Positions 44,989 through 52,775 of a DNA stretch of 64,000 bases are shown in pieces; the first letter of the stretch is position 1, and each line of letters starts with the position of its first letter. The notes beneath the pieces were generated by a model. The model had not been told where the DNA came from, made no database searches, and saw only the letters and a list, made by a program, of their open reading frames with translations. Source of the DNA: an uncultured beta proteobacterium (GTDB lineage Bacteria; Pseudomonadota; Gammaproteobacteria; Burkholderiales; SG8-39). The stretch spans positions 19,299-83,298 of the forward strand of contig CAIOLO010000115.1 in assembly GCA_903859155.1 (NCBI GenBank), written 5' to 3'. A program made the translations under genes and the position numbers.

Positions 44989-45201
44989 TCAGCGCAACCG
45001 CTGCGACGAAAAGCTCTCGTCGATCTTGTCTTCCCAATACGCAACCGGCGAGGGCGCTGCCATCAGGCCGCGATGCACCTCTCCAGACACGCCGCGATAG
45101 GCGAGCACCTTGCCGTCGCTGAATTCCACTTCGAGCGTCTGCGATTGCGGGTCGTAGCCGACCGCGCGGATTTTGCTCGAATTGATGCGCTTTCGTTCCA
45201 T
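44989..45201 (-). CDS. KTSC-domain protein (lysyl-tRNA synthetase C-terminal-like domain)
   Basis: A 70-residue protein that is almost only the KTSC domain: 'INSSKIRAVGYDPQSQTLEVEF', 'GKVLAYRGVSGEVHRGLMAA', 'SPVAYWEDKIDESF'. KTSC is named after a domain at the C-terminus of some lysyl-tRNA synthetases; its function is unknown, with RNA binding suggested. Here it stands alone, about 2.2 kb from lysS. Start ATG 45201 gives the common 'MERKRINSSKI' opening. The central Y-x-Y usual in the domain is 'LAYRG' here. It overlaps no other gene and ends 24 bases after the convergent LysR stop. Confidence 0.8.
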   Translation of the reverse strand: MERKRINSSKIRAVGYDPQSQTLEVEFSDGKVLAYRGVSGEVHRGLMAAPSPVAYWEDKIDESFSSQRLR

Positions 45202-45316
45202 GAAAATACCCCCGTTCAATCGCGGACAAACGTGATCGGACAAACTCGAACGCCCGCTTCGCCCGATATTCAAAAACGTGATGCCGGACGGAGTTGCTCT
45301 TGCCAGGCCTTCCGTT

Positions 45317-45862
45317 CTATCCGTTTGCTCCCTTGGCGATCGCCGTATCGCGATGAACCTTGGCGGTCAGAACGGAAATCCGATCGGCCTCAAGCGGCAA
45401 CGTCGCGACACGTTCCAGCACAATCGCCGGGGAAACGATGCTTTGCCTGAATGCCTCGCGAATGAATTCAAAATCCTTTTCGCGTCCAGCCGCATATTTC
45501 GAGGCGATCAGGTCGGCCGGGTCGAGGCAGAGTCCCAGAGTTCCATGCGTGTTGGGTGACTTAATCTCGTGCAGCCGTTCCTTCCAGCCTTGCGGAAGTA
45601 TCGCGGTGGTGAAGTCGACGCCCTGCGCATAGTAGCCGTGCGTTTCGTGGAAGATTGATCCTTCGCCGATGGTCCCGTCCACCAGGTCGGAGGCCGACGG
45701 ATTGTCCGGAAAGATGAAATCAGCCTCCATGGAGAACAGCAGCGCCTGGGGTGCATCCGGTCGGGCGCCCAGAATGGACTGTGAGCCGATCACGATGACG
45801 CGGTCCTGTCCGGCGACACCGCCGGCCGCGCGCAGGAGGTGCTCAAGCTGGCGTCGATTCAC
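45317..45862 (-). CDS. nucleotidyltransferase-fold protein (DUF6036/AbiEii-like), possible toxin
   Basis: A 181-residue protein with a minimal nucleotidyltransferase core: 'VIVIGSQSILG' (G-S motif on the first helix) and 'FSMEADFIF', giving two acidic residues spaced by one for metal binding. The rest is helical, with 'LCLDPADLIASKYAAGREKDFEFIREA', resembling the DUF6036 group. It starts with GTG at 45862, 20 bases inside the 3' end of the upstream small gene, so the two are translationally linked. Such pairs act as toxin-antitoxin or abortive-infection modules in related families (MenT/AbiEii); for this one the role is inference. Confidence 0.7.
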   Translation of the reverse strand: MNRRQLEHLLRAAGGVAGQDRVIVIGSQSILGARPDAPQALLFSMEADFIFPDNPSASDLVDGTIGEGSIFHETHGYYAQGVDFTTAILPQGWKERLHEIKSPNTHGTLGLCLDPADLIASKYAAGREKDFEFIREAFRQSIVSPAIVLERVATLPLEADRISVLTAKVHRDTAIAKGANG

Positions 45863-46163
45863 GCAATATTCTCCATCTCTCCTGTGGCGAAAGTTGCACC
45901 GAAAACGGCGACGATTGCCGAAGCCTGATCGCAAACTCATCGGTTCCGGTCAACATGCGGTGAATTTCGGTGACATCGGCCTTATCGAGAATTGTTTCCC
46001 ACCGCGCCAGGTCAACGCACCAGACGCCTGGTATCGCTTTCCAGCGCGCGAGCGTGCTCCTTGCGCGCTCCAGAACCGGGCGCGGATCGCTGGACAGGCG
46101 TTGCGCCACCGCGCTGTTGAGCGCAAGACTCTGGCGTTCCCGGAAAGCGTGGTCGCGGTTCAT
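45843..46163 (-). CDS. small helical partner of the nucleotidyltransferase, possible antitoxin
   Basis: A 106-residue protein upstream of and overlapping the nucleotidyltransferase by 20 bases. It starts 'MNRDHAFRERQSLALNSAVAQ', continues with 'RARSTLARWKA', and ends in 'LRQSSPFSVQLSPQERWRILR', a block that I recall from small proteins paired with such transferases in many bacteria. Mostly helical, no membrane segment, no clear DNA-binding motif. Order partner-first, transferase-second, and the overlap fit an antitoxin-toxin operon. I cannot name the family. ATG 46163 was chosen over the frame opening at 46199 because it starts the conserved part. Confidence 0.62.
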   Translation of the reverse strand: MNRDHAFRERQSLALNSAVAQRLSSDPRPVLERARSTLARWKAIPGVWCVDLARWETILDKADVTEIHRMLTGTDEFAIRLRQSSPFSVQLSPQERWRILRESTPA

Positions 46164-46176
46164 GCCGCCACTATAG

Positions 46177-46335
46177 TCAGAACACGCATAACATGCCAAC
46201 GGCCTTCGTTTCCACCTCTTCGCCCGGGCGCAAATAGATCAGAAAGCCGAATTCAGCATCATCGAACTCCGCCAAGACCTCCGTAAAGCGGCACTCAGCG
46301 CTTCCAAATAAACCTGAGCACGGCAACAAGCACCG
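46177..46335 (-). pseudogene. orphan coding fragment without a start
   Basis: On the minus strand a frame ending in TGA at 46177-46179 encodes a sensible C-terminal sequence ('TEVLAEFDDAEFGFLIYL', 'RPGEEVETKAVGMLCVF') but runs into a TAG at 46336 with no ATG in between that would give a full gene. Codon use resembles coding sequence. It lies 14 bases before the small partner gene. It is probably the tail of a lost gene, or a very small protein starting from TTG. Confidence 0.35.
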
Positions 46336-46522
46336 CTAACGAGCAACGGCTGCAGCATTCCAGGATTGCCGACCGTTCCACCCATCTCGCCAGCCTTGGA
46401 CCGGCTCGCCAGTACCATGCGATAAAGGCACGTCCCGAGGGCGAACGCACCAGGCAATCGTCGCGAAATGCGCGCAGGAAGCGCACGTTTGGATGGTCGG
46501 CACCGCCGTAGGTTGCCGAACT
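46295..46522 (-). pseudogene. CFI-box-CTERM-like C-terminal fragment
   Basis: The minus-strand frame from about 46522 to a stop at 46295 reads 'SATYGGADHPNVRFLRAFRD', 'DCLVRSPSGRAFIAWYWRAG' and 'PRLARWVERS', closely following the CFI-box domain pattern (C-F-I-A-T-A-A-Y-G ... V-x-x-L-R-x-F-R-D ... G-R-A-F-V-x-x-Y-Y). The opening Cys-Phe-Ile is lost and upstream codons are unlike the family, so only a C-terminal remnant remains. It ends in a hydrophobic stretch with 'AVLRFIWKR'. The domain's function is unknown to me beyond being a C-terminal sorting-like element. Confidence 0.5.
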
Positions 46523-46730
46523 GGTTCGAATCCTGGACACCGAGCCCTGTTCGTCGCGCCTGATTGCGCTGCACCTGACGCGGGCAGGCAATGGCGTGGG
46601 CAGGGGGCGCATGCGAAGGGACATCGATCACCTGCGCGCAACGGTCGATTCGGTGCGCAAGGTGCTCGAAGCTCACGGGAGGTACGAGGCGCTTCTCAAG
46701 GAGGCAGCGGGAAGCGGCGGGGCGTGTTGA
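46512..46730 (+). pseudogene. coding fragment abutting the CFI-box remnant
   Basis: The plus-strand frame after a TAG at 46509-46511 reads 'AELVRILDTEPCSSRLIALH', 'LTRAGNGVGRGRMRRDIDHL' and 'RATVDSVRKVLEAHGRYEAL', ending in TGA at 46730. It looks like a real helical protein but has no proper start; an ATG at 46611 would give only 39 residues. It meets the oppositely oriented CFI-box remnant at 46512-46522, so this is likely a junction between two decayed genes. I do not recognise the family. Confidence 0.35.
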
Positions 46731-46837
46731 TGAATGAAGCGTCGCAGCGTGAGGACCTCATTCAGTCCGATTTGTCAGCCTTCCCCTGGTTTCCATCGCG
46801 CGAGCGCTTCAGCGCCATATACTGACTTCGTGAAATT

Positions 46838-48544
46838 TCACGCCGGCTCCCATTCATCGATCACCAGCTGCAGGTTTTGCATGCCGTTGTATTCGTTGAC
46901 CGCGATGCGGTACGCGGCATGGACTTTGGCGGGCAGGGGCTCCGCGGAATTGAAACGCATCGCCTCGAGCGTCCGCCCGCCGGCATCGAGCCGCAGTTTG
47001 AGGTGTTTTTCGCCGACGATGCGCTGATTGCGCACCGCAAACTCGCCTGAAAACAGCGGCTGCGGAAAGCCCTGGCCCCAGATCTGCTGCTCCAGCATCC
47101 TGGCCACGCTGAGGCTGAGGTAGGAGGCTTCCAGCGGGCCGTCGGTCTCGACCACGCGCGCGAGGTCCGCAGGCGCGAGCAGTTCGCGTATCACTGTTTC
47201 CAGTGCTGCTTCAAATCGCGGGAAATCGGCTTCAAGCAGGGTGATGCCCGCGGCTGCCGCGTGTCCGCCAAAGCGCAGCAGCATTCCGGGGAAGCGTTTG
47301 TCCACCAGATCCAGCGCATCGCGTAGATGCAGGCCGTTGATGGAGCGGCCCGAGCCGCGAATCTGCCGCCCATCCGCGGGCTCATTGCCGGCCGGCGCGA
47401 AGGCAAACACCGGGCGGTGATGGCGATCCTTCAAGCGTCCGGCGACGATGCCCACCACGCCCTGATGCCAGGCGGGGTCGTAGAGGGAAATCGAATAGCG
47501 CTCGCCGATATCGACAGCCTCGATCAGCGCGTCGGCCTGTTCCTTCATGCCCGCTTCGATGCCGCGGCGTGCGCGATTCAATTCATCGAGCCGGCGCGCG
47601 ATATTGAGCGCCGTGGCTTCATCGTCGGTGGCCAGGCACTCGATGCCCAGGCTCATGTCATCGAGACGCCCGGCGGCATTGAGTCTTGGCGCGATGGCGA
47701 ATCCCAGGTCGAAGGTGCTGGCGCGGTCAAACACGCGCCCGGCGACCGCAAATAGCGCCTTCAGTCCGACATTCAGGCGGCCGGCACGCATGCGCTTCAA
47801 CCCTTGCGTGACCAGGATGCGGTTGTTGCTGTCCAGGCGCACCACATCGGCCACGGTGCCCAGCGCCACCAGGTCGAGCAGTTCGGCCAGCACCGGTCCG
47901 CCCTCGGCGGCAAACGTGCCGCGGCGGCGCAGTTCCGCGCGCAGCGCCAGCATCACGTAGAACATCACGCCGACACCGGCGATCGCCTTGCTGGCAAAGC
48001 CGCAGCCGGGTTGATTGGGATTGACGATGGCTGCGGCCGCGGGCAGCGACTGGCCCGGCAGGTGGTGATCGGTGACCACCACCGCAATCCCCAGCGCGTT
48101 GGCGGCATCCACCCCCTCGACGCTGGCGATGCCGTTGTCGACGGTGACGATCATGTCCGGGCGGCGCTCTCCGGCGAGCGCGACAATCCCGGGTGTCAGC
48201 CCGTAACCAAAGCGGAAGCGGTCAGGCACCAGATAGTCGACCTTCGCGCCCATGGCGCGCAGCGCACGCAGCCCCACCGCGCAGGCGGTGGCGCCGTCGC
48301 AATCGTAGTCGGCAACGATGAGGATTTTCTGCTGTGCGGCGATGGCATCGGCGAGCAGCGTCGCGGCGCGCGCGATGCCGAGCAATCCCTCCGGCGGCAG
48401 CAGCGCGGCCAGGCCGCCGTCGATGTCGGCGCGCCGCTCGACTCCGCGCGAGGCAAACAAGCGCGCCAGCACCGGATGCACGCCTTCGCCGACGAGGCGC
48501 TCCTCGACCGCCACCCGGGTGCGCCGCAGGGTAATCCGGCTCAT
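46838..48544 (-). CDS. recJ: single-stranded-DNA-specific exonuclease RecJ
   Basis: A 568-residue 5'-3' exonuclease of the DHH family. DHH motifs: 'ILIVADYDCDGATA' (motif I, D-x-D), 'IVTVDNGIAS' (motif II), 'VVVTDHHLPG' (DHH) and 'FGGHAAAAGITL' in the DHHA1 domain; an OB-fold follows. It degrades single strands in recombination and mismatch repair. Its ATG overlaps the stop of the upstream RpfE-like gene by four bases (ATGA), showing an operon. In other beta- and gammaproteobacteria recJ often lies beside prfB-lysS; here about 3 kb of accessory DNA separates them. Confidence 0.95.
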   Translation of the reverse strand: MSRITLRRTRVAVEERLVGEGVHPVLARLFASRGVERRADIDGGLAALLPPEGLLGIARAATLLADAIAAQQKILIVADYDCDGATACAVGLRALRAMGAKVDYLVPDRFRFGYGLTPGIVALAGERRPDMIVTVDNGIASVEGVDAANALGIAVVVTDHHLPGQSLPAAAAIVNPNQPGCGFASKAIAGVGVMFYVMLALRAELRRRGTFAAEGGPVLAELLDLVALGTVADVVRLDSNNRILVTQGLKRMRAGRLNVGLKALFAVAGRVFDRASTFDLGFAIAPRLNAAGRLDDMSLGIECLATDDEATALNIARRLDELNRARRGIEAGMKEQADALIEAVDIGERYSISLYDPAWHQGVVGIVAGRLKDRHHRPVFAFAPAGNEPADGRQIRGSGRSINGLHLRDALDLVDKRFPGMLLRFGGHAAAAGITLLEADFPRFEAALETVIRELLAPADLARVVETDGPLEASYLSLSVARMLEQQIWGQGFPQPLFSGEFAVRNQRIVGEKHLKLRLDAGGRTLEAMRFNSAEPLPAKVHAAYRIAVNEYNGMQNLQLVIDEWEPA

Positions 48545-49620
48545 GGTGGCATTGCCGTGCCGGGGGCCTCCTGGCCGGCTTCCTCGTCGCCGGCTTCCTC
48601 GTCGCTCTGCGCGGCGAGGGTGCGCTCGAGGGGTTTGGGACGGCGCCAGAAACGGCGCAGATCCTGGCGCACGGTCTCGACAGTCGCGAGCGTGCGGGTG
48701 CTGCCCAGGGCCACTGTCAACATGCCGATGCGCCCGGAGTCGAGCGCTTCGTGCAAAGGGGCAAACCAGTCGCACTCAAGCCGTGCCAGGGTATCGAGCC
48801 AGCGGGTGCTGTCGCCCTGCCTTGCCGCGGCGAGCAGACCATCCTGCAGGCACACATGTATGCCCTGTGAGGCCACGCTGCTTACCCAGCGCGTGGCACT
48901 GGCCGGAAGCGCGCGCACCGCGATTCCCGCATGTCGCGCCAGTCCCTGCGTCAATGGGTGGTCGCCGGTCATGCTTTTGAACGGCGTATCCACCGGCGCC
49001 AGCCGTCCCGCGCCCCACAGCCAGATCCCGTTCAGCGGCAGTTCGCCGCGCGCTTCACGCGCTTCGTTGACCGGATGCTCGTGCAGCAGCATCTGCATCT
49101 CGTTCATGAGGGCGTGCCAGCCCAGGTCGCCGCGTCCGGGTGTGACGGAGCCGCCGGCCACGGCGGCCAGCGGCGTGGTCTCTCCCCGGGGTGGGGCGGC
49201 CAGGCGCGCATACCAGCGCGCGGGGGTGGCGATGCGCAATTGCAGCGCATCGCCAAAATGAGCCTCAACGGTGGCGACAAGCGCGCGCGCTTCGTCCATG
49301 GAAATATTCATCGCCGCGGCGTCGGCAAGCAACAACCGGTCGCGATCGGCGCGCAGGCTCACCGGGTCGGCGTGCGCCCAGCAGGCATCTCCGGGCGTCT
49401 CGCCTTCGCCCAGCAGCGCGAACGGGGCGCTGGGCCAGTCCACCTGGCGTGCCACGGAGAATTGTTCCAGGGCCCAGGCATCGATCCCCTGCCACGCGCG
49501 CGTGTCGCGGCGGCCCCGGGCAAGCAGGCGCTGCAGCGCGGGCAGCGCGAGGGTGCCCAGCTTGTCGAGGAGGAGGGGATCCCGGGTCAGTATTCCGGGG
49601 ATGACCAGCAGGCAATGCAT
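48541..49620 (-). CDS. RpfE-like protein encoded with recJ
   Basis: A 359-residue protein starting 'MHCLLVIPGILTRDP'. It resembles the conserved gene upstream of recJ in Beta- and Gammaproteobacteria, often labelled RpfE-type regulatory protein after the Xanthomonas rpf region, and has weak similarity to cofactor-independent phosphoglycerate mutase ('RGELPLNGIWLWGAGR'). Its biochemical role is unknown. It has no signal or membrane segment and ends with an acidic low-complexity tail (about 335-355, with a repeated 'DEEAG'). It shares a four-base overlap with recJ and is divergent from lolC. Confidence 0.72.
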   Translation of the reverse strand: MHCLLVIPGILTRDPLLLDKLGTLALPALQRLLARGRRDTRAWQGIDAWALEQFSVARQVDWPSAPFALLGEGETPGDACWAHADPVSLRADRDRLLLADAAAMNISMDEARALVATVEAHFGDALQLRIATPARWYARLAAPPRGETTPLAAVAGGSVTPGRGDLGWHALMNEMQMLLHEHPVNEAREARGELPLNGIWLWGAGRLAPVDTPFKSMTGDHPLTQGLARHAGIAVRALPASATRWVSSVASQGIHVCLQDGLLAAARQGDSTRWLDTLARLECDWFAPLHEALDSGRIGMLTVALGSTRTLATVETVRQDLRRFWRRPKPLERTLAAQSDEEAGDEEAGQEAPGTAMPP

Positions 49621-49736
49621 CGAATTGAGTTTATCATCGTAAGCCTCACACCCCCCGATATGGCAAACTGCGCCGGGTCCGGGCAGGTGTTCCCGGCAAC
49701 CCCGTCCCGGAATCGCTCCGCGAGAAAGCAGTCTGC

Positions 49737-50990
49737 GTGAAATACGAGTACCTCATCGGCCTGCGCTACACCCGCGCGCGCAATCGAGCCAGCGGGCGCA
49801 ATCACTTCATCTCCTTCATTTCGCTCACCTCCATGGCGGGCATCGCGCTGGGCGTTGCGGCGCTGATCGTGGTGCTATCGGTGATGAACGGATTCCAGAA
49901 AGAACTGCGGGCGCGCATTCTGGGGGTGGCCTCGCATGTGCAGATCACCGGTGCCGACAACCGCCTGGCGGGCTGGAGCGCCGTGGTGGCCGCCGCGCAG
50001 AAGCACCCTCAGGTCGAGGCGGCGGCGCCGTTTGTCAACGCGCAGGCGATGCTTTCGGTGGATTCGCTGGTGCGCGGGTCGGTGATCCGCGGCATCCTGC
50101 CCGAGGAGGAGGCCCGCGTCGCCGACATCGGCAGCCACATGGTGGCCGGGCGGCTGGATGCCTTGAAAGGCGGCGAGTTCGGCATCATTCTCGGCTCGGA
50201 GCTGGCGCGTTCCCTGGCGGTGCGCCCCGGCGGGCGCGTCACGCTGATCGCCCCGCAGGGACTGGTCACGCCTGCGGGCCTGCTGCCGCGGCTGAAGCAA
50301 TTCACGGTGGTGGGAATTTTCGAGATCGGCATGTACGAGTACGACTCCAGTCTGGCGCTGGTGCACCTGCAGGATGCGCAGCGCCTCTACCAGCTGGGAG
50401 AAGACGTCTCGGGGGTGCGCCTGAAGCTGGCCGACCTGTTCCAGTCGCGCCAGGTGGCGCGCGACCTGACCACCTCGCTGCGCGGCGATTTTTACATCAG
50501 CGACTGGACCCGCAGCCACGCCAATTTCTTCCGCGCGGTGCAGATCGAAAAGAACGTGATGTTCATCATCCTTATGCTGATCGTGGCGGTGGCGGCATTC
50601 AATATCGTCTCCACGCTGGTGATGGTGGTCACCGACAAGCAGGCCGACATCGCCATTTTGCGCACCCTCGGCGCGACACCGGGCAGCATCATGCAGATAT
50701 TCATCGTGCAGGGGGCGCTGATCGGGGTGATCGGCACCCTCACCGGCATTGTCGGCGGCGTGCTGCTGGCGCTCAACGTGGATGTGGTGGTGCCGTTCCT
50801 GGAGAGCATTCTCGGCTTCAAATTTCTGGCCAAGGAGGTCTACTACATCACCGAACTGCCCTCGGACTTGCAGCGGCTCGACGTGCTGACCGTCGCTCTG
50901 GTATCGCTGGTGCTGAGCCTGCTGGCCACGCTGTATCCGAGCTGGCGCGCCTCGCGCGTCAATCCGGCTGAAGCACTGAAATACGAGTAG
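49737..50990 (+). CDS. lolC: lipoprotein-releasing ABC transporter permease LolC/LolE
   Basis: A 417-residue inner-membrane protein of the LolC/E family: the first membrane segment at about 24-45 with 'FISFISLTSMAGIALGVAALIVVLSVMNGF' across it, a large periplasmic domain (about 46-265), then three segments (about 270-400) with 'VMVVTDKQADIAILRTLGATPGSIMQIF' as the coupling-helix region. It takes mature lipoproteins from the inner membrane and passes them to LolA. The start is GTG 49737. LolD follows six bases after the stop. With one permease gene visible, a homodimer (LolF-like) arrangement is possible. Confidence 0.93.
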   Translation: MKYEYLIGLRYTRARNRASGRNHFISFISLTSMAGIALGVAALIVVLSVMNGFQKELRARILGVASHVQITGADNRLAGWSAVVAAAQKHPQVEAAAPFVNAQAMLSVDSLVRGSVIRGILPEEEARVADIGSHMVAGRLDALKGGEFGIILGSELARSLAVRPGGRVTLIAPQGLVTPAGLLPRLKQFTVVGIFEIGMYEYDSSLALVHLQDAQRLYQLGEDVSGVRLKLADLFQSRQVARDLTTSLRGDFYISDWTRSHANFFRAVQIEKNVMFIILMLIVAVAAFNIVSTLVMVVTDKQADIAILRTLGATPGSIMQIFIVQGALIGVIGTLTGIVGGVLLALNVDVVVPFLESILGFKFLAKEVYYITELPSDLQRLDVLTVALVSLVLSLLATLYPSWRASRVNPAEALKYE

Positions 50991-50996
50991 GGCCCG

Positions 50997-51701
50997 ATGA
51001 ACCCGAACGAAAACCTGTCTGCGATCCCGGTGCTCTCCTGCCGTGGCCTGAAAAAGAGCTATCGTCAGGGTGTGGCCGCGGTGCAGGTGCTCACCGGCAT
51101 CGACCTGGATGTGGCCCCCGGGGAGATCATCGCCGTGGTCGGCGCTTCGGGTACCGGCAAAAGCACCCTGCTGCATCTGCTGGGCGGGCTGGATTCCTCC
51201 TCGGGCGGCGAGGTCAGCGTGCAGGGCCGGCCCATGGGATCGCTGGGAGAGGCCGAGCGCAGCCGCCTGCGCAACGAGGCGCTCGGGTTTGTGTACCAGT
51301 TTCATCACCTGCTGATGGAGTTTTCAGCCGAAGAGAACGTGGCCATGCCGCTCTTGATCCGGCGCATGGAGCGCGAGGCGGCGCTGGCCGAAGCGCGCGC
51401 GCTGTTGCGCGAAGTGGGCCTGGGCGAGAGGCTCACGCATACCCCCGGCGAACTCTCCGGCGGCGAGCGCCAGCGCGCGGCCCTGGCCCGCGCCCTGGTG
51501 ACGCGGCCCGCCTGCGTGCTCGCCGACGAGCCCACCGGCAATCTGGATCGCGTCACCGCAGACGGGGTGTACGAAACCCTGCTCGAGTTGAACCGTTCGC
51601 GTGGCACCAGCTTTGTCATCGTCACGCATGAACCGGCGATCGCCGCGCGCGCCCACCGGCGACTGCGCCTGCAGGACGGTATCCTGTCGGCGCAACCCTG
51701 A
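50997..51701 (+). CDS. lolD: lipoprotein-releasing ABC transporter ATPase LolD
   Basis: A 234-residue ABC ATPase: Walker A 'GASGTGKST', Q-loop '[16 protein letters not shown]' with the LolD/MacB-like pattern, signature '[15 protein letters not shown]', Walker B '[12 protein letters not shown]', and switch His in 'VIVTHEP'. It powers lipoprotein release by LolC. It starts six bases after lolC in the same operon. In many relatives tatD and comEC come next; here the neighbour is a GlcG-like gene. Confidence 0.95.
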   Translation: MNPNENLSAIPVLSCRGLKKSYRQGVAAVQVLTGIDLDVAPGEIIAVVGASGTGKSTLLHLLGGLDSSSGGEVSVQGRPMGSLGEAERSRLRNEALGFVYQFHHLLMEFSAEENVAMPLLIRRMEREAALAEARALLREVGLGERLTHTPGELSGGERQRAALARALVTRPACVLADEPTGNLDRVTADGVYETLLELNRSRGTSFVIVTHEPAIAARAHRRLRLQDGILSAQP

Positions 51702-51821
51702 TATGAGGACGGCGGCGGATAAAAATGTCGCCGTCTGGTAAAAAGCAGCTTGGCGAGCTTGGCGCCGAGCGGTCCTTGTCTCGATTGTCATCGCCGCACC
51801 TCACCCCCCAAGGAGGATAGG

Positions 51822-52310
51822 ATGGCCAATTTGAAGCAGTTGATTCTTGGCGCCGCCATCGTGGCGGTTTCGTGCAGTGCCGTTGCCCAGAGCGTGATTA
51901 CGCAGCGCAACCTGTCGTTCGATGGCGCACGGGACATGGCCCTGGGCGCCCTCGATGCCTGCCGCAAGCAGGGCTATGCGGTGAGCGTCACGGTGCTCGA
52001 TCGCAGCGGGCGCACCCGCGTCGCCCTGCATGACGACAACGCCAATCCGCATACCATCGAGAACAGCCTGCGCAAGGCCTATACCGCGCTGACCTTCCGC
52101 TCGCCATCGGAGCAGTTGGCCAAGCGCGCCGCGGGCAATCCATCGGTGCTGAACCTGGCCAACGTGATCACCGGCGGGGGAGGGCTGCCGGTGTTCGACG
52201 GCAAGGACCTGATTGGATCGATCGGCGTGTCGGGAGCTCCAGGCTCCGACCTGGATGCTCCCTGCGCGCAGGCGGGCATCGACCGTGCCATGAAGGTGCC
52301 GGGAAAATAG
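51822..52310 (+). CDS. GlcG/HbpS-family (DUF336) protein, exported
   Basis: A 162-residue protein with a signal peptide (about 1-22, 'SCSAVAQ') and the GlcG/HbpS fold: 'LSFDGARDMALGALDACRKQGYAVSVTVLD', 'SLRKAYTALTFRSPS', 'ITGGGGLPVFDG' and 'IGSIGVSGAPGSDLD'. Relatives bind haem or small molecules and are often found with glycolate or aromatic catabolism. Here it stands alone after lolD with its own AAGGAGGATAGG ribosome site. A secreted member of this family in the periplasm is plausible for haem or cofactor binding; the ligand is not deducible. Confidence 0.85.
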   Translation: MANLKQLILGAAIVAVSCSAVAQSVITQRNLSFDGARDMALGALDACRKQGYAVSVTVLDRSGRTRVALHDDNANPHTIENSLRKAYTALTFRSPSEQLAKRAAGNPSVLNLANVITGGGGLPVFDGKDLIGSIGVSGAPGSDLDAPCAQAGIDRAMKVPGK

Positions 52311-52775
52311 CGAACGCAGGGGATTCCTATCCCATATAGAAATAAAAAACAATGAATAATTCAGGTAAATGCTTATTATTTATAATATAAAGATGTAAAT
52401 TGTCGTTACGTCTGCAGGTCAGGGGTAATGGCATGCAGGGGCGGATCGATAGCAAGCCAATCGAAAGCAGTTCGAGCGGCGCAAACCGGCCCGAACCCGG
52501 TGCGGCATGAAACTCGGATGAAATGCCCATGCTTCCGGTTCAATGAAGGCCCCTTAGCGCCACGAACCGGCCGTTCATCGGCGCAGTTTTGGGCTCCTCC
52601 GAGCGGCAGGTCCATTGTGTTGGAAATTGAGATTTTCTCTCACTTGATCCGGAGCGGTTTTTTCATGCCGGTCAAGTCGAAGGACGGAGCAATGTTAGGA
52701 TATTGCCGGAGTGCAATTCAATTCGGAAATCCTGGTTAGCACCTGCGGATAATTCGGGCACAAGGGGACATTCAA
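52311..52775. other. 465-base gap with an AT-rich patch
   Basis: Bases about 52325-52400 are AT-rich (ATAGAAATAAAAAACAATG, TATTATTTATAATATAAAG) between GC-rich flanks. No convincing gene is found; the open frames give no family-like sequence. The patch resembles the one at 10185-10285 and may mark a junction of acquired DNA or a promoter for the sugar dehydrogenase. AAGGGGAC before 52776 is its ribosome site. Confidence 0.5.

Noticed and set aside
46523..46533. tRNA T-arm-like GGTTCGAATCC
   Set aside because: Only three of five stem pairs form and no acceptor or anticodon arm can be built around it; it lies inside a coding-like fragment.
52428..52739. 103-codon open frame before the sugar dehydrogenase
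   Set aside because: No family resemblance, no ribosome site, and composition differs from neighbouring genes.
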